The notes beneath the pieces are model-generated. The model had not been told where the DNA came from. It worked only from the letters and a program-made list of their open reading frames with translations, and made no database searches. Positions 1-10,391 of a stretch of 64,000 nucleotides of DNA are shown here, one piece after another. The DNA lies in assembly GCA_963989245.1 (NCBI GenBank), contig OZ022351.1:11010412-11074411 (forward strand), written 5' to 3'. The translations under genes were made by a program, and so were the position numbers. The stretch is from Nansenia antarctica (lineage: Eukaryota; Chordata; Actinopteri; Argentiniformes; Microstomatidae). Position 1 is the stretch's first letter; each line of letters opens with the position of its first letter.

Positions 1-2829
1 TGACAGTGCATGCTTAAAACAAACAAAAGATGTGATGGATTTAATGTGAACCGGTAAATTATTCCATTCAGCTGGGGCTTTAAAGTTAAATGCTCTTTTA
101 CCAATTGATTTTGTAACGTAAGGTATGGTAAAATTATACTGAGATGAATGCCTAGAACGATGGTTAGATGTAAAAGGAACAAGATACTGTTGTAAATAAG
201 GGGGATAGTTTAGATTAATGCATTTAAATAAAAATTGAAGCCAGTGCATGTGTCTTCTTACATAAGGAGATGGAAATTTGAGTGCCTGATACATGTTACA
301 ATGGTGAGTGAGAAAAGGACAACCAAGGACAAATCTGCAGATTCTGTTATAGGCAGTGTTAAGCGGGACAAGATCCGTTTTTGCTGCGGTTTGATAAACG
401 ACATCACAATAATCAATTAGTGGTAATATGAGTTGTATGGCAAGTTTTTTGCGAACATTGGGTGAAAAACAGTTACGTGATCGATATAGGGTATTGATTC
501 CAAAATGTACTTTACGCAAGGTATGGTCAATGTGTGATTTGAATGAAAGATTGGAATCAAGCCATACACCAAGATATTTAATGTTGTCAACTTCATGTAA
601 AGTAGTGCCATCATTGCAGGATATTGCACATGAACCGGGTGTAGATTTAAGTTTCTGTCTAGTTCCAAAGATCATAGTGTTAGATTTAGATTTATTGAGC
701 AATAATTTGTTCTGTAAGAGCCAATCTTGTAGGATGTTAAAGTCAGACTGAAGAGAAGTTTGAATTTGTACTATGTCCGGTTTAGATGTGTATATGACAG
801 TGTCGTCAGCATAAAGTTGAGCACAGCAGTTTTTGAAAATTGATGGTAAATTATTAACATATATAGAGAAAAGAAGTGGTCCCAATGTAGAGCCCTGAGG
901 CACACCTCTTTGTTGAATTGCGAAATCAGAGACATTTCCATTCAATAACACACACTGCTTTCTGTTATGAAGGTATGAATTAAACCACAGGAGTACATTT
1001 TCAGACAGGCCAATAGCATGAAGTTTGTCTAAGAGCAGATAGTGGTCAACAAGATCGAAAGCTTTTGTTAGATCTATGAAGATAGCCCCTGTGAGTTCCC
1101 CGTTATTTGCAGCAGAGAAGACATCGTTAGTGAATTTAAGTAGGGCTGTAGATGTGGAGTGATTAGGCCTGAAGCCAGATTGAAATGGTGATAAAATATT
1201 ATTATTACTAAGATAGTATGCAAGCTGATTATAAATTAGTTTTTCGAAAACTTTGGCAGTAGAGCAGATAATCGATATAGGTCTGTAATTGTTGCAATCA
1301 AGTACATCTCCACCCTTGTGGAGTGGTGTAATACGAGCACTTTTCCAGATAACGGGTAACTCACAGGTAGCTAGTGAGAGGTTGAATAAATCAGCAAGTG
1401 GGTACATAAGAATATTGGAGGCTAGCTTAATAAACCTGTTTTCGATGCCATCAAGTCCAGGACAGCTGTTCACACTTAATTCATTAATAGTATTCAAAAC
1501 TTCTGTAGGCAATATTTTTCTAAAAGAAAAGGAACTGCGGCAGGGTGAGATATTATTAGGAGAGCCAGTAGATAGGTAAGACTCAGACAATAAAGTAGAG
1601 CAGACAGAGGAAAAATGCTGATTGAAAGCCTGGGCGATAGATACAGAGTCATGTAGTATAGTATTGGCAACTCGAATTTGATTGATAGAGCGCTTTTCAG
1701 AGGTATTAGTAATAGATTTAATTTTGTTCCAGAATTGCTTGGGGTTCCTGAAATCAGAAGTAAGAGAATTGTTGTAGTAATTGGATTTTGCATTCCTGGT
1801 TTTAGTCTTGCTCAAATTTCTCAGCTGCCTGTATACTTCCCAATCAGCATTATCCCTTGTTTTACGGAAGGTTGACCATGCTTTGTCCCTTTGTCTGAAA
1901 AGACTAATAAGTTCAGGGCTGACCCAAGGGAGATGTTTACCCTTGACTCTGACAGTTTTCCAAGGTGCATGTTTGTCCACCACATCAGTGAACTCAGTGT
2001 AGAGAAAGTCCCAGGCATCTTGCACATTTGGTATTAATTGGAATCTGTCCCATTTAATATTGATCAAATCATTAATAAATAATTCTGAATTCAGTTTCTT
2101 ATATTGTCTGATTTTGATAAGTTTTGGTGGCAGTTTAGGCAATTTGATTTTCCAGACACAGTAGATAACTGAGTGATCACTGAAGCAGTCGGACATAACA
2201 CCAGCCTTTAGGAATCTATCGGGGTGTGAAACAAGTATCCAGTCGAGCAGGGATTGTGTTCGAGATGTGATACGAGTAGGCTCTTTGATTAATTGGGTAA
2301 GATTTAGACTACTAAGTGATTTTTTTTCTTTGGCAGATGACTTATCTAGCCAGTTTTTGTTAAAGTCACCCAATACAATAATTTCGTTTCTGCAGGAAAT
2401 TGAATTGATAGTGGAGATTAAGCACTTTAATGACTCAGCAGGTGAAGATGGGGGTCTATATAAGCTACCAATAGTTATACATTTATTTGCATGAAAAATG
2501 ATCTTCACAAAAACACATTCAAAATGTTGGGGCTCAACTGTGGGTGTGATCAATTCAGATGTAAGGTCAGCGGAAACATATATAGCCACACCTCCTCCCC
2601 TAGCGCCCCTATCAGATCTATATAGAACATAATTTATTAGGTTTATTTCGTTATCAGCGATGTTACTATTGAGCCATGTTTCAGATAGGGTGATGATGTT
2701 AGGCTTATGTATGGATACCCAAGCACGAAGTAAGTCAATTTTGGGCATCAGACTCCTAATATTCAAATGAGTTATTTTTAATCCTTTAACATCATCCATT
2801 CTGGAGACTAGCAGTGGTAATGTCACGAG
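1..2829 (-). CDS. LINE ORF2: endonuclease-reverse transcriptase, uninterrupted, partial
   Basis: I translated every codon from 2829 to 1 in the frame whose codons begin at multiples of three and found no stop: 943 codons, 933 from the ATG at 2799-2797. The protein opens with the APE-type endonuclease: KITHLNIRSL, then LSETWLN near 2670, GGGVAIYV near 2590, the YRPPSSP and VLGDFN motifs between 2460 and 2350, and SDHSVIY near 2175. A linker leads to the reverse transcriptase, with NYRPISI near 1280, FQSGFRPNHST near 1170, IDLTKAFD near 1060, GVPQGSTLGPLLFS near 880 and the catalytic YADD near 810. The thumb region runs to the window edge. The enzyme nicks target DNA and primes cDNA synthesis there. 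Most other LINE copies here are truncated or frameshifted, so this insertion looks young. The first in-frame stop upstream is at 2830-2832. The end of the protein is not in view. Confidence 0.9.
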
Positions 2830-3200
2830 TTAAACACATTTTCACAGGTAGTAGTGACCCAAAAAGGTGGTATATGGTTGTAGAGATTACACAGTTCAAT
2901 AGAAAATACGGCAGACAAACATTAAACAATAAACAACAAAACATTAAATAAACACAGAAAAAACAAAAACAAAAAACAAAAAACACACCATTCAAGAACG
3001 GCCCATCAACCCCAGGAACCATAGCCCAGAGCATTCACGTGAGTGAACAGAACCGTGGAGGTAGAAACAAATGTTACACTCAAGACTCAGCCTGCAATAT
3101 AATAATGAAAAATTTGAAAAAGAAGCGTAGCTCCCAGAAAAGTTGAAAAAATAAATAAAAAATAAACATGGGGCAGTAGAGAGTATCCTAACAGACATGA
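1..3200 (-). mobile_element. Jockey-superfamily LINE, 5' portion, cut by the window edge
   Basis: Non-LTR retrotransposon on the minus strand. Its 5' side lies near 3200, where the sequence switches to a repeat also found at 38.63 kb and 62.6 kb (gattgatgaatgaagcagag). The stretch 2830-3200 has no long frame and is a plausible 5' UTR. From 2829 leftwards a single open frame codes for an endonuclease and a reverse transcriptase and leaves the window at base 1. The 3' UTR, tail and target duplication are outside. The clade within the L2/CR1/Jockey group is not resolved. Confidence 0.85.
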
Positions 3201-3240
3201 TTGATGAATGAATGAAGCAGAGAGCTGCTAGATACAATGG

Positions 3241-4825
3241 CAGGCCCGGATTAACCCCCTAGGGTGACCAGACTTGATGTGTGCCCCCCCAACACACACA
3301 CCCTCCTACTTTGCAAGTGAAAGTGTGATATTTACTATGGTTACAAAACCCATAGATTTACAAGAGCATATAACTACAGTACAGGCTGATGCTCAAATCT
3401 GAATGCAACTCACATCACAATGCAACACGACTTTCTAAATATAGGCTAATTATTTCCATCATAAATGGCCTGAGACTACATGCTAAACCATAACAAAGGG
3501 GGGAAATGCACATACTGTATACTACAATAAAACAAGCTCAATACCAACCAAGTCCAATAACGACTGTTGCAGGCATATAAGAATAAGAACATATTTTCTG
3601 TCCGCATTAATGAAGCGTACTACAGGTATTATGGAAATAAACAGTGCTAGCTCTCTCTTTGCCGCTCTGCTCACCTTCGTGATGCTGTATCAGACGTAGG
3701 CTATAGCCCTGTGCATCACACAGCCTTCCCAAATCAGCCACAGCCTCATATTAGCCCCAAATAAGCATAAGTAAGCCTTACCTTTAGCAGAACTTCTTTT
3801 TTCTTGATTTTACGCAGGCAAAGTCGTTTACTAAATCCTCAAAGTCCATTTCTTTGACCAACTCGGATTCAATTGCCAGCAGGGAATCTTATTATTATCA
3901 GGCCTCTCTTATTGCACTAGTTCTCTCTCAACGCTTTGGTAGAGTCAGTCCGACAACTCCATCTAGTACTGGACAGTGGTTTTAGAGTCCTGCTGATGTT
4001 CACATCCTTATTTTTAAATATCCGGCTCCATCGGTGAGGGGATGCTGCACAAAACGCATACAATGACTGAAGTAGGTCAAAGAAATCACTCGCATCCTTA
4101 CAGCTATTAATGTGGTGTTTACACCGACAACATGAAGGGAATGTCCAGCACAGGGCACGTAATGAATCAGGGGGTTTGCTTTTTTAAGATGCGCCTGGAG
4201 GCCGTTATATTTACCCGACATGTTACTGGCGTTGTCGTAACTTTGTCCCCGGCAATTCGACAAGTCTAACCCCAGGTCATGACATGAACCATTCTTACTC
4301 CACATTCAGCAAGACTTGCTCCAGTGTGGCTGTGAATGGGCTCGCTCCCTCGCTCGCTCTGCTGCCCCCCCCCCCCACACACTGTTAACTTCGGTGCTCA
4401 TTTTAGGCCTAGGTGAAATGAAAAAAATCCCAATTGTTGGGACATTTTTAAGAGTGGCCGTATGTCTGGAGTCTTTGCCTTGCTTCATTTTTCGCTTGGC
4501 AGAGCCACTCAGTTGTCGCCTGTACATTTTGATTTCTTCGTTGATAGTTTGGCAGCACTGCGTCATCGCGCACTTGTCTGTGACTGGGGGGGGGGGGGGC
4601 ACTTACACCGAACTCGCAATTATTTATCTTTTTATACACGATAGCCGAAATATAACCGTTAGTTTTGTACCTGTGTGGATGTCTTCCAGTAAATATAGCC
4701 TATATTTTAAAAATGTGCCCAAAATATTTTAAAGGTCTATTCATTGTCCGAATAATTTGGTGCCCCCCCATTGGCTGGTGCCCCAGGGCGTTCACCCGAT
4801 GCAATATATGGATAATCCGGGCTTG
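3241..4825 (-). mobile_element. hAT transposon, internally deleted
   Basis: Ends are CAGGCCCGGATTAACC on the left and, reverse-complemented, CAAGCCCGGATTATCC on the right (14 of 16 match). A perfect 8-bp duplication tacaatgg flanks it (3233-3240 and 4826-4833). The uninterrupted target gctagatacaatggtcag exists at about 38.65 kb. Eight-bp duplications and CARG-type ends are the hAT signature. The element carries fragments of transposase on the minus strand. Confidence 0.92.
4000..4602 (-). pseudogene. hAT transposase fragments
   Basis: Two adjoining minus frames. The upstream one (4602-4306) starts with a polyproline stretch and contains IGIFFISPRPK, the kind of short N-terminal motif seen in ZMYM/TTF-domain hAT transposases. 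The downstream one (4305-4000) has CRGQSYDNASNMSGKYNGLQ followed by HYVPCAGHSLH, a core motif of this transposase group. The catalytic middle and the C-terminal dimerisation region are not present between them, so the protein cannot work. It lies entirely inside the hAT element at 3241-4825. Confidence 0.75.
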
Positions 4826-5456
4826 TACAATGGTCAGTACAGAGCTGCAGCCGCTCATAGGTGGAGCTGCGTTAGTGATACAAGATCATTCAGTGTTTTC
4901 CCTTTCACCTCCCGCCCCCGCAAGAAAAATGTTCAATGTCAATTCGGTTCATTATTATTATTATTTTTTATAATAATATTTTTCTCCCAGTTGTATATGG
5001 CCGAAATATGTTTATTATGTGGTCGAAATATGTTTATTCTGTGTCATTTGTCTAATTTATGTGCACCCTCATTTAATATGTTTCTCCTGCCAGTGTTTTG
5101 CTGCCACGCTTGTCCGCTTGTCTCCTCGTTTCACGAAGGGCGGGGCTCAGCTCCCTCCACACACACGCTCTGACGTGCTAATCTCAAACAAGCCATTCGT
5201 CTCTACTGTAAGTGCAAATAAAGGCCAACAATAATAGTTTTAGTAATGGATGGACGTAGACCCCAAACCTCTGACAATGAATGAATGAATGAATGAATGA
5301 ATGGACTTTATTGTCATTGATATAGTACAGGTACCAAACAACGAAATTTGGGAGGGGGGGCTCCCCTGGTGCTAGGAAAAAAAAAACAAGAAGGGAAAGG
5401 AGCTGGTTTACATAAATAAAGGCTATGTACACTATCCACTATACTATACTATACAA

Positions 5457-6223
5457 TAGGGCTGCAACTAACGATTATTTTGGTAGTCGACTAATCTGTC
5501 GATTATTTTTTCGATTAGTCGCGATTAGTCGTGTGGCTTTTCGCTGCGCGTAAATGGCGACGCAGAAGCATAAATCCGGCTTAACTAGCTATCTAACCTA
5601 ACGTTACGCCAAGCTACAGCTGCTCACAGAGCTAGTTGATTGGCTAGCTAGCATTGCTGGCTAGACTACAGACAGCTCACGTTAGTAGGCTACGCTTGGC
5701 GCTGTTTATCTTACAGACAGCTCGCTGGTGGACTCAACATAATTGAAATAGCATTCACTTATCAAGCATCATTCATGATCATCCACCATGACTACCTGGT
5801 ATTTTAATAGCGACCACCCCTCACTTCATTTCATCTCGCGTTCTCCTGGCTTCAACATGGAAAACCCTTGCTACGTAACGTTACATACAAGCGCCTCTGT
5901 CTGTCACATGCGTGCCACAGGGCAAATAAATTAATAGCACAAACGCTCATAGCATGTACAGCCCTGTCCATGAGACGTTGTTTTCCAACATGTAACAGTA
6001 AAGCTAACATAAACATTACGACCCTAACAATATAACGTTAGCCAGTTGGCTAACAACGTTAGCTAAAACTTACCCAGCTGATTCTTGCATGGCTCCCGTT
6101 TAAAAAAAAAAAAAAAAAAATTTGTATATATTTTTTAATGCGATTAGTCGACAACACAATTTCACGTCGACGAATTTTCGTAATCGATTAGTCGTGACTA
6201 GTCGACTAATCGTTGCAGCCCTA
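5457..6223. mobile_element. hAT MITE, 767 bp
   Basis: Ends TAGGGCTGCAACTAACGATT and, on the right, taatcgttgcagcccta. Perfect 8-bp duplication ctatacaa at 5449-5456 and 6224-6231. The terminal regions are rich in cgattagtcg repeats in both orientations. No coding capacity is seen, so it is a non-autonomous hAT inside the LINE 3' UTR. Confidence 0.92.
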
Positions 6224-6440
6224 CTATACAAATAAAACACTGTGCTGTACTCTATGCTATGCTATACCTATTCTAACTTATGTACCCTAGGGTTGTCATA
6301 TTGCACATAGTGTTATTGCACATTCATTTAAAGTGTCGCAGTTTGCAGGTTTGAAATGTACACATTTGTGTTTCAGTATTACACTTGATTTCAATCTAGT
6401 AGCTGCCATCAATTTGTCTAGATTGTCCAGGGCCTAGAAC

Positions 6441-7658
6441 CTAGGTCTTTGCTGTGTTCAGGGCCTGAATGGCCCTGGGGTAGAAGCTGAGCTTCAGTCT
6501 GTTTGTCCTTGCGAACATGGTCCTGAACCGCCTGTTCGAGGGCAGCCGAGCAAAGTGTTCGTACCCAGGGTGGGATGGGTCTCTGGAGATCTTGGAGGCC
6601 TTCCTGAGGCAGCGTGTGTTGTACAGTTCTTCCAGAGAGGGGAGGGGGGCGCCGGTGATCTTCTTGGCCGATCTCACGACTCTCTGTAGCGCATTCCTCT
6701 CTGTGGCTGTGCAGCTGGAGAACCAGATGCAGATGCAGTAGGTGAGGATGCTCTCCACTGCGCAGCGGTAGAAGGCCACCAGCATCTCCTGTCCGATGTG
6801 GTCTTTCCTGAGGACTCTCAGGAAGAAGAGCCGCTGTTGTGCCTTCTTGATGATGGCTGCTGTGTTGATCTTCCAGGACAGGTCATCCTGTATGTGCACC
6901 CCCAGGAATCGGAGGGTTGAGACTCTCTCCACGCTCCCTCCGTCGACGAGCAGGGGCTGGACCTCAGATTTTTTCCTCCTGAAGTCCACGATGATTTCCT
7001 GGGTCTTTGACTGGTTCAGCAGCAGGTTGTTAACCTTGCACAGCTTGCTCAGCTGCTCTACCTCATCCCTGTACGCCGCCTTGTCCCCCCCCGAGATGCA
7101 GCCCACCACGGTGGTGTCGTCTGCAAACTTTACGATGGAGTTGCTGGGGTGGACCGGGGTGAAATCGTAGGTGTAGGGGTTGTAGAGGATGGGGCTTAGC
7201 ACGCAGCCCTGGGGGGACCCAGTGCTGAGTCTGAGGGCTGTGGAGGTGTGGGAGCCCACCCGCACCCTCTGGGGGCGGTCAGACAGGAAGTCCTTGATCC
7301 ATGCACATATAGAGTGTGATAGTCCCAGGTCTAGTAGTTTGGTCACTAGCCTGTCTGGAAGGATGGTGTTGAAGGCAGAGCTGAAGTCCACAAAGAGCAG
7401 TCTTGCGTAGCTGTTTCCCCTCTCCAGGTGGGATAGAGTGGAGTGGAGAGTCGTCGCGATGGCGTCCTCTGTGGACCTGTGGGCTCTGTAGGCGAACTGG
7501 TATGGATCCAGGTTGGGCGGGAGGCGTGTGACTATGTGGGCCCGGACTAGTTTCTCGAAGCACTTCATGATGATTGGTGTGAGTGCCACCGGGCGGTAGT
7601 CGTTTAGGCAGCTCACCGTGCTTTTCTTCGAGACTGGGATGATAGTTGAGGTTTTCAC
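6441..7658 (-). CDS. LINE reverse transcriptase, 5'-truncated open frame
   Basis: A 405-codon frame, uninterrupted to its stop at 6441. It starts inside the RT domain: DYRPVALT near residue 21, FAYRAHRSTEDA near 54, VDFSSAFNTILP near 90, STGSPQGCVLSP near 146 and the catalytic FADD near 178. The thumb region and the C-terminal tail PGYEHFARLPS follow. There is no endonuclease because the insertion is 5' truncated. The ordinary full-length ORF2 of such elements is about twice as long. The chosen ATG is only the first in the surviving frame and not a native start. The homologous copy at 20.8-22.2 kb has a frameshift. Confidence 0.85.
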   Translation of the reverse strand: MKTSTIIPVSKKSTVSCLNDYRPVALTPIIMKCFEKLVRAHIVTRLPPNLDPYQFAYRAHRSTEDAIATTLHSTLSHLERGNSYARLLFVDFSSAFNTILPDRLVTKLLDLGLSHSICAWIKDFLSDRPQRVRVGSHTSTALRLSTGSPQGCVLSPILYNPYTYDFTPVHPSNSIVKFADDTTVVGCISGGDKAAYRDEVEQLSKLCKVNNLLLNQSKTQEIIVDFRRKKSEVQPLLVDGGSVERVSTLRFLGVHIQDDLSWKINTAAIIKKAQQRLFFLRVLRKDHIGQEMLVAFYRCAVESILTYCICIWFSSCTATERNALQRVVRSAKKITGAPLPSLEELYNTRCLRKASKISRDPSHPGYEHFARLPSNRRFRTMFARTNRLKLSFYPRAIQALNTAKT

Positions 7659-7970
7659 TGCAGGGTGGCAGACAAGCAGGCTAACTTCCCGCGTTTATTA
7701 AACGCACCCAAACCCGAATCTGGCGATATGGACGATTTTAGACGCTTTTTAGGGGTGCTTGAGTATCCCTAAATTTCATCTCAGCACGACCTAAAAAAGA
7801 ATAATCATTATTATTATCATTATTATTATTATTATTTTCTGAAATCATTCTAGCCCAATTACAGTCATGATGTTACACACTCCGGTCCAGTAGCCTACAT
7901 ACACGCACCTCGTTGGTCCGCAAGTAGTCTCGCGCTTCGCCCGGAGAATAATTGTTTAGCGCGCGAGTGT

Positions 7971-8032
7971 GAGAGAGAGAGGGAGGGAGGGAGGGAGAGA
8001 GGGAGAGCGAGGGAGAGCGAGGGAGAGGGAGT
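7971..8032. repeat. GA-rich simple repeat
   Basis: gagagagaggga and gagagcgag units, purine-only on the plus strand. It lies in the right part of the 4891-8205 element. Confidence 0.85.
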
Positions 8033-8205
8033 CTATAAATTATCATATTTGTTCTAGTCACATAATTGATATTATGATATTACAGAGATAACTTGTTCTG
8101 TTACTAAGAGCGGGGGTGAGGAGAAATTAACATTTCACAACGGGGGTGGGGGGGTTGGAGGATCCATGCCACCCTCCCAAGGCAGCAAACCTAGGGGAAA
8201 CACTG

Positions 8206-8616
8206 TCATCATTACATACTTATTCATTACAATCAAATACAATCATGTTCATAGATGTGGCTTTGTTTGGCTAGTTAACCAGCCAACTCTGTAACATTAC
8301 CCTAGTGAATTACTCATGACATGACGTAGGCCTACTAGTTCCCTCTCGTCCGCATTTCAGACAGCAAATGTTACCAGCCCTTTATAAACAAGCACAAACA
8401 CTTTCCACCACTTATCCATGGCACTTTTTGTTCAGTAAAAGATTGCATTTCATGTTCGAAAGGCGCTATGTAAATAAAGCTTTACTTACTTAGTTACTTA
8501 CTTACTTACTTTTACACTGCTGTACTGAAAAGGTACTGAACCGTGACTTCAAAACCACAAACTGAAATGTGTCTGTACCGTTACACCCCTATATATTTTA
8601 AATGTAACAATACAAA
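8206..8616 (+). repeat. Segmental repeat R1, copy A
   Basis: This closely matches 38.7-39.2 kb (copy B). The same unit is broken in copy A into 3201-3240, 4826-4890 and 8206-8616, and continues after 9611. It ends with a LINE-like tail (gctatgtaaataaagctttacttacttac). It contains no convincing frame. Its value is as the uninterrupted target for three insertions. Confidence 0.75.
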
Positions 8617-9256
8617 TAGTGTTGTTCCGATACCGATACTAGTATCGGCATGGCCACCGATACGCACAAAAATGCTGGTATCGGTATCGGCGAGTACTAA
8701 CAAATAATAACACCCGATACGATTGGACAAGAGGCATTCCACGAGTGTGGGTCAGATTTCCAGAGCGAGTTGACGAACGCAGCCGATGAACCGCAGCCGT
8801 AACTAGCTAGCTGACTGCTTGTCATTTCCTTATTTTGAGCTGCGTTCGGTGTTGTACCTCTGTGCCGTTGGAGCGCGTTAGCAAACAGGTGAGTCAGCCT
8901 CGGTGGGTGAAGGAGCGGTGTCCATACGTAGTGATTGTGTTGTCTGCTGTCAGAAGATATTGAGCTCATTTGGCTACAATTTGTGTTAGCTAACGTGAGT
9001 TAGCTTCCGTAGCTAAGCTAGCTAGCGCTGTTTCAAGTTTACCTATGATGAGTCAGTGTCCGGATATGATATGCTCTCTGGTTTATATTGCAACTCATTT
9101 GCAGCAAAGCTAATAATGCCATGAAACAATAGCTTGTTAGCTAGCTAGGTATGCACATTATTCACTGTTCAGGTTGACGTACTGTAGTAAAGTGTGTGTG
9201 TGTGTGTGTGTGTGTGTCTGTGTCTCTGTGTCTCTCTCTCTCTCTCTCTCTCTGCC

Positions 9257-9289
<33 letters not shown>

Positions 9290-9396
9290 GCCTCTCTCTC
9301 TGCCTCTCTCTCTCTCTCTCTCTGCCTCTCTCTCTGCCTCTCTCTCTCTCCCTCTCCCTCTCTCTCTCTCTCTCTCTGCCTCTCTCTCTGCCTCTC

Positions 9397-9428
<32 letters not shown>

Positions 9429-9611
9429 CCTCTCTCTCTGCCTCTCTCCCTCTCCCTCTCTCTCTCTCTCTCTGCCTCTCTCTCTCTGTCTCTCTCTCTG
9501 TCTCTCTCTCTCTCTCTCTGGTATCGGATCGGTACTCGGTATCGGCAAGTACTGCACGGTCAGGTATCGGTATCGGTATCGGGATCAAAAAATGGTATCG
9601 GAACAACACTA
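8617..9611. mobile_element. hAT element, 995 bp, non-autonomous
   Basis: Perfect inverted ends TAGTGTTGTTCCGATACC. An 8-bp duplication aatacaaa is at 8609-8616 and 9612-9619. The empty site caatacaaacctgatc is at about 39.23 kb. Subterminal sequence repeats ggtatcgg. No transposase is seen; the middle is a long CT microsatellite. Confidence 0.92.
9191..9520. repeat. GT then CT microsatellite
   Basis: (gt) run at about 9191-9218, then about 300 bases of ctctctctg/cctctctct. Long frames in all readings here are products of the repeat. Confidence 0.95.
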
Positions 9612-9619
9612 AATACAAA

Positions 9620-9999
9620 CTTGATTTTCAAAACAATTCAAATCTGTAATCTCTTACCTTTCAATAGCTATTTTCATTTCGTCTGCACTCTTATCCTGTG
9701 GCCTGTAAATGGTATTTGAAATGTCAAATGCCAAAATCATGGCATAATCAGCCTATTTGCTGTGTTGTCAACACAGAAAAAGCTAAACTTTTGGTTTTCC
9801 CTTGAAAAAGAGGGGGCCACATATTAAAGAGCTGTAATTCCTAGACCCTTCCTCCAATCTGGATAGGAATACCCTCAAATTAAAGAAGGTATTTAGTCTG
9901 CACTTTAAGGCCATATGCATTCTATAACTGCAACTTGAATATGTTTTGGTAAACAGCTAAAATAACAACAATTCTCTCAGTGTCCAAAATGCATCCCTC
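9620..9999 (+). repeat. Shared upstream segment of the duplication with degraded Tc1-type end
   Basis: It matches 39240-39383 plus 40150-40330 (copy B) and, inverted, 61040-61265 (copy C). The stretch from about 9850, with accctcaaattaaag and tctgcactttaaggcc, then tttggtaaacagctaaaat and, beyond later insertions, tatatggaccta near 12430, resembles a degraded terminal region of a Tc1-type transposon. That identification is tentative. Confidence 0.4.
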
Positions 10000-10341
10000 A
10001 ACCACTCAGAGACTCACCCTCACTCCTCACTTTTAAATCCCACCTCAAAACCTACCTGTTCTCCCACGCCTACAGCCTCCCCTACCCCTAGCCATCTCCC
10101 CCATCCCTGCCACCCCGCCCCCCCCCTGGACATGCATACAACCTCCCCTATCCCTAACCATCTCCCCTAACCCTGCCACCCCCCTCCCCCCATGGACATG
10201 CATACAACCTCCCCTTCCCCGTTCGTTAACTCGGTGTTCTATGTGCTCATGTTATCTGTTGCTTGTTGTTTCTGTGTTTTCAGTTTTTCCCATATTGTCA
10301 GCGTCTTTGAGCCTAGGAAAAGCGCTATATAAATCTAATGA

Positions 10342-10385
<44 letters not shown>
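10000..10385 (+). mobile_element. LINE 3' end with (ATT)n tail
   Basis: Ends with gagcctaggaaaagcgctat and an (att)n tract at about 10343-10385, a common design for a fish LINE 3' terminus. Only the 3' part is present. Copy B lacks the insertion: its aaaatgcat runs straight into the TA repeat. Confidence 0.6.

Positions 10386-10391
<6 letters not shown>

Larger units (their letters stand above)
5276..7670 (-). mobile_element. L2/CR1-group LINE, 5' truncated, family 1
   Basis: The 3' tail is a run of (aatg) on the plus strand at 5276-5302, followed inward by the 3' UTR signature ctttattgtcattg. The RT frame lies at 6441-7658 and truncation is at about 7670. Host sequence resumes with gacaagcaggcta, which is uninterrupted in the related element at 43.49 kb, so the insertion point is defined. 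A 767-bp MITE splits its 3' UTR. Further copies of this family are at 20758, 36496, 37985 and 39384. Confidence 0.88.
4891..8205. mobile_element. 5-bp-TSD hAT-like element (CAGTGTTTTCCC ends), carrying nested insertions
   Basis: Left end CAGTGTTTTCCC; right end AGGGGAAACACTG, its inverted counterpart. Flanks are tcatt (4886-4890) and tcatc (8206-8210), one change apart. The uninterrupted site gatacaagatcattattaca is at about 38.83 kb. Internal sequence at 7670-7720 is shared with the related element at 43385. A LINE occupies 5276-7670. The short duplication suggests the hAT5-type lineage; that assignment is inferred. No transposase is recognisable in the remaining sequence. Confidence 0.75.

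Noticed and set aside
8697..8969. Minus frame in the hAT at 8617
   Set aside because: No transposase motif; the element is non-autonomous.
9162..9719. Long frames on both strands rich in Ser/Leu or Arg/Glu
   Set aside because: They are readings of the CT/GT microsatellite inside the hAT at 8617-9611.
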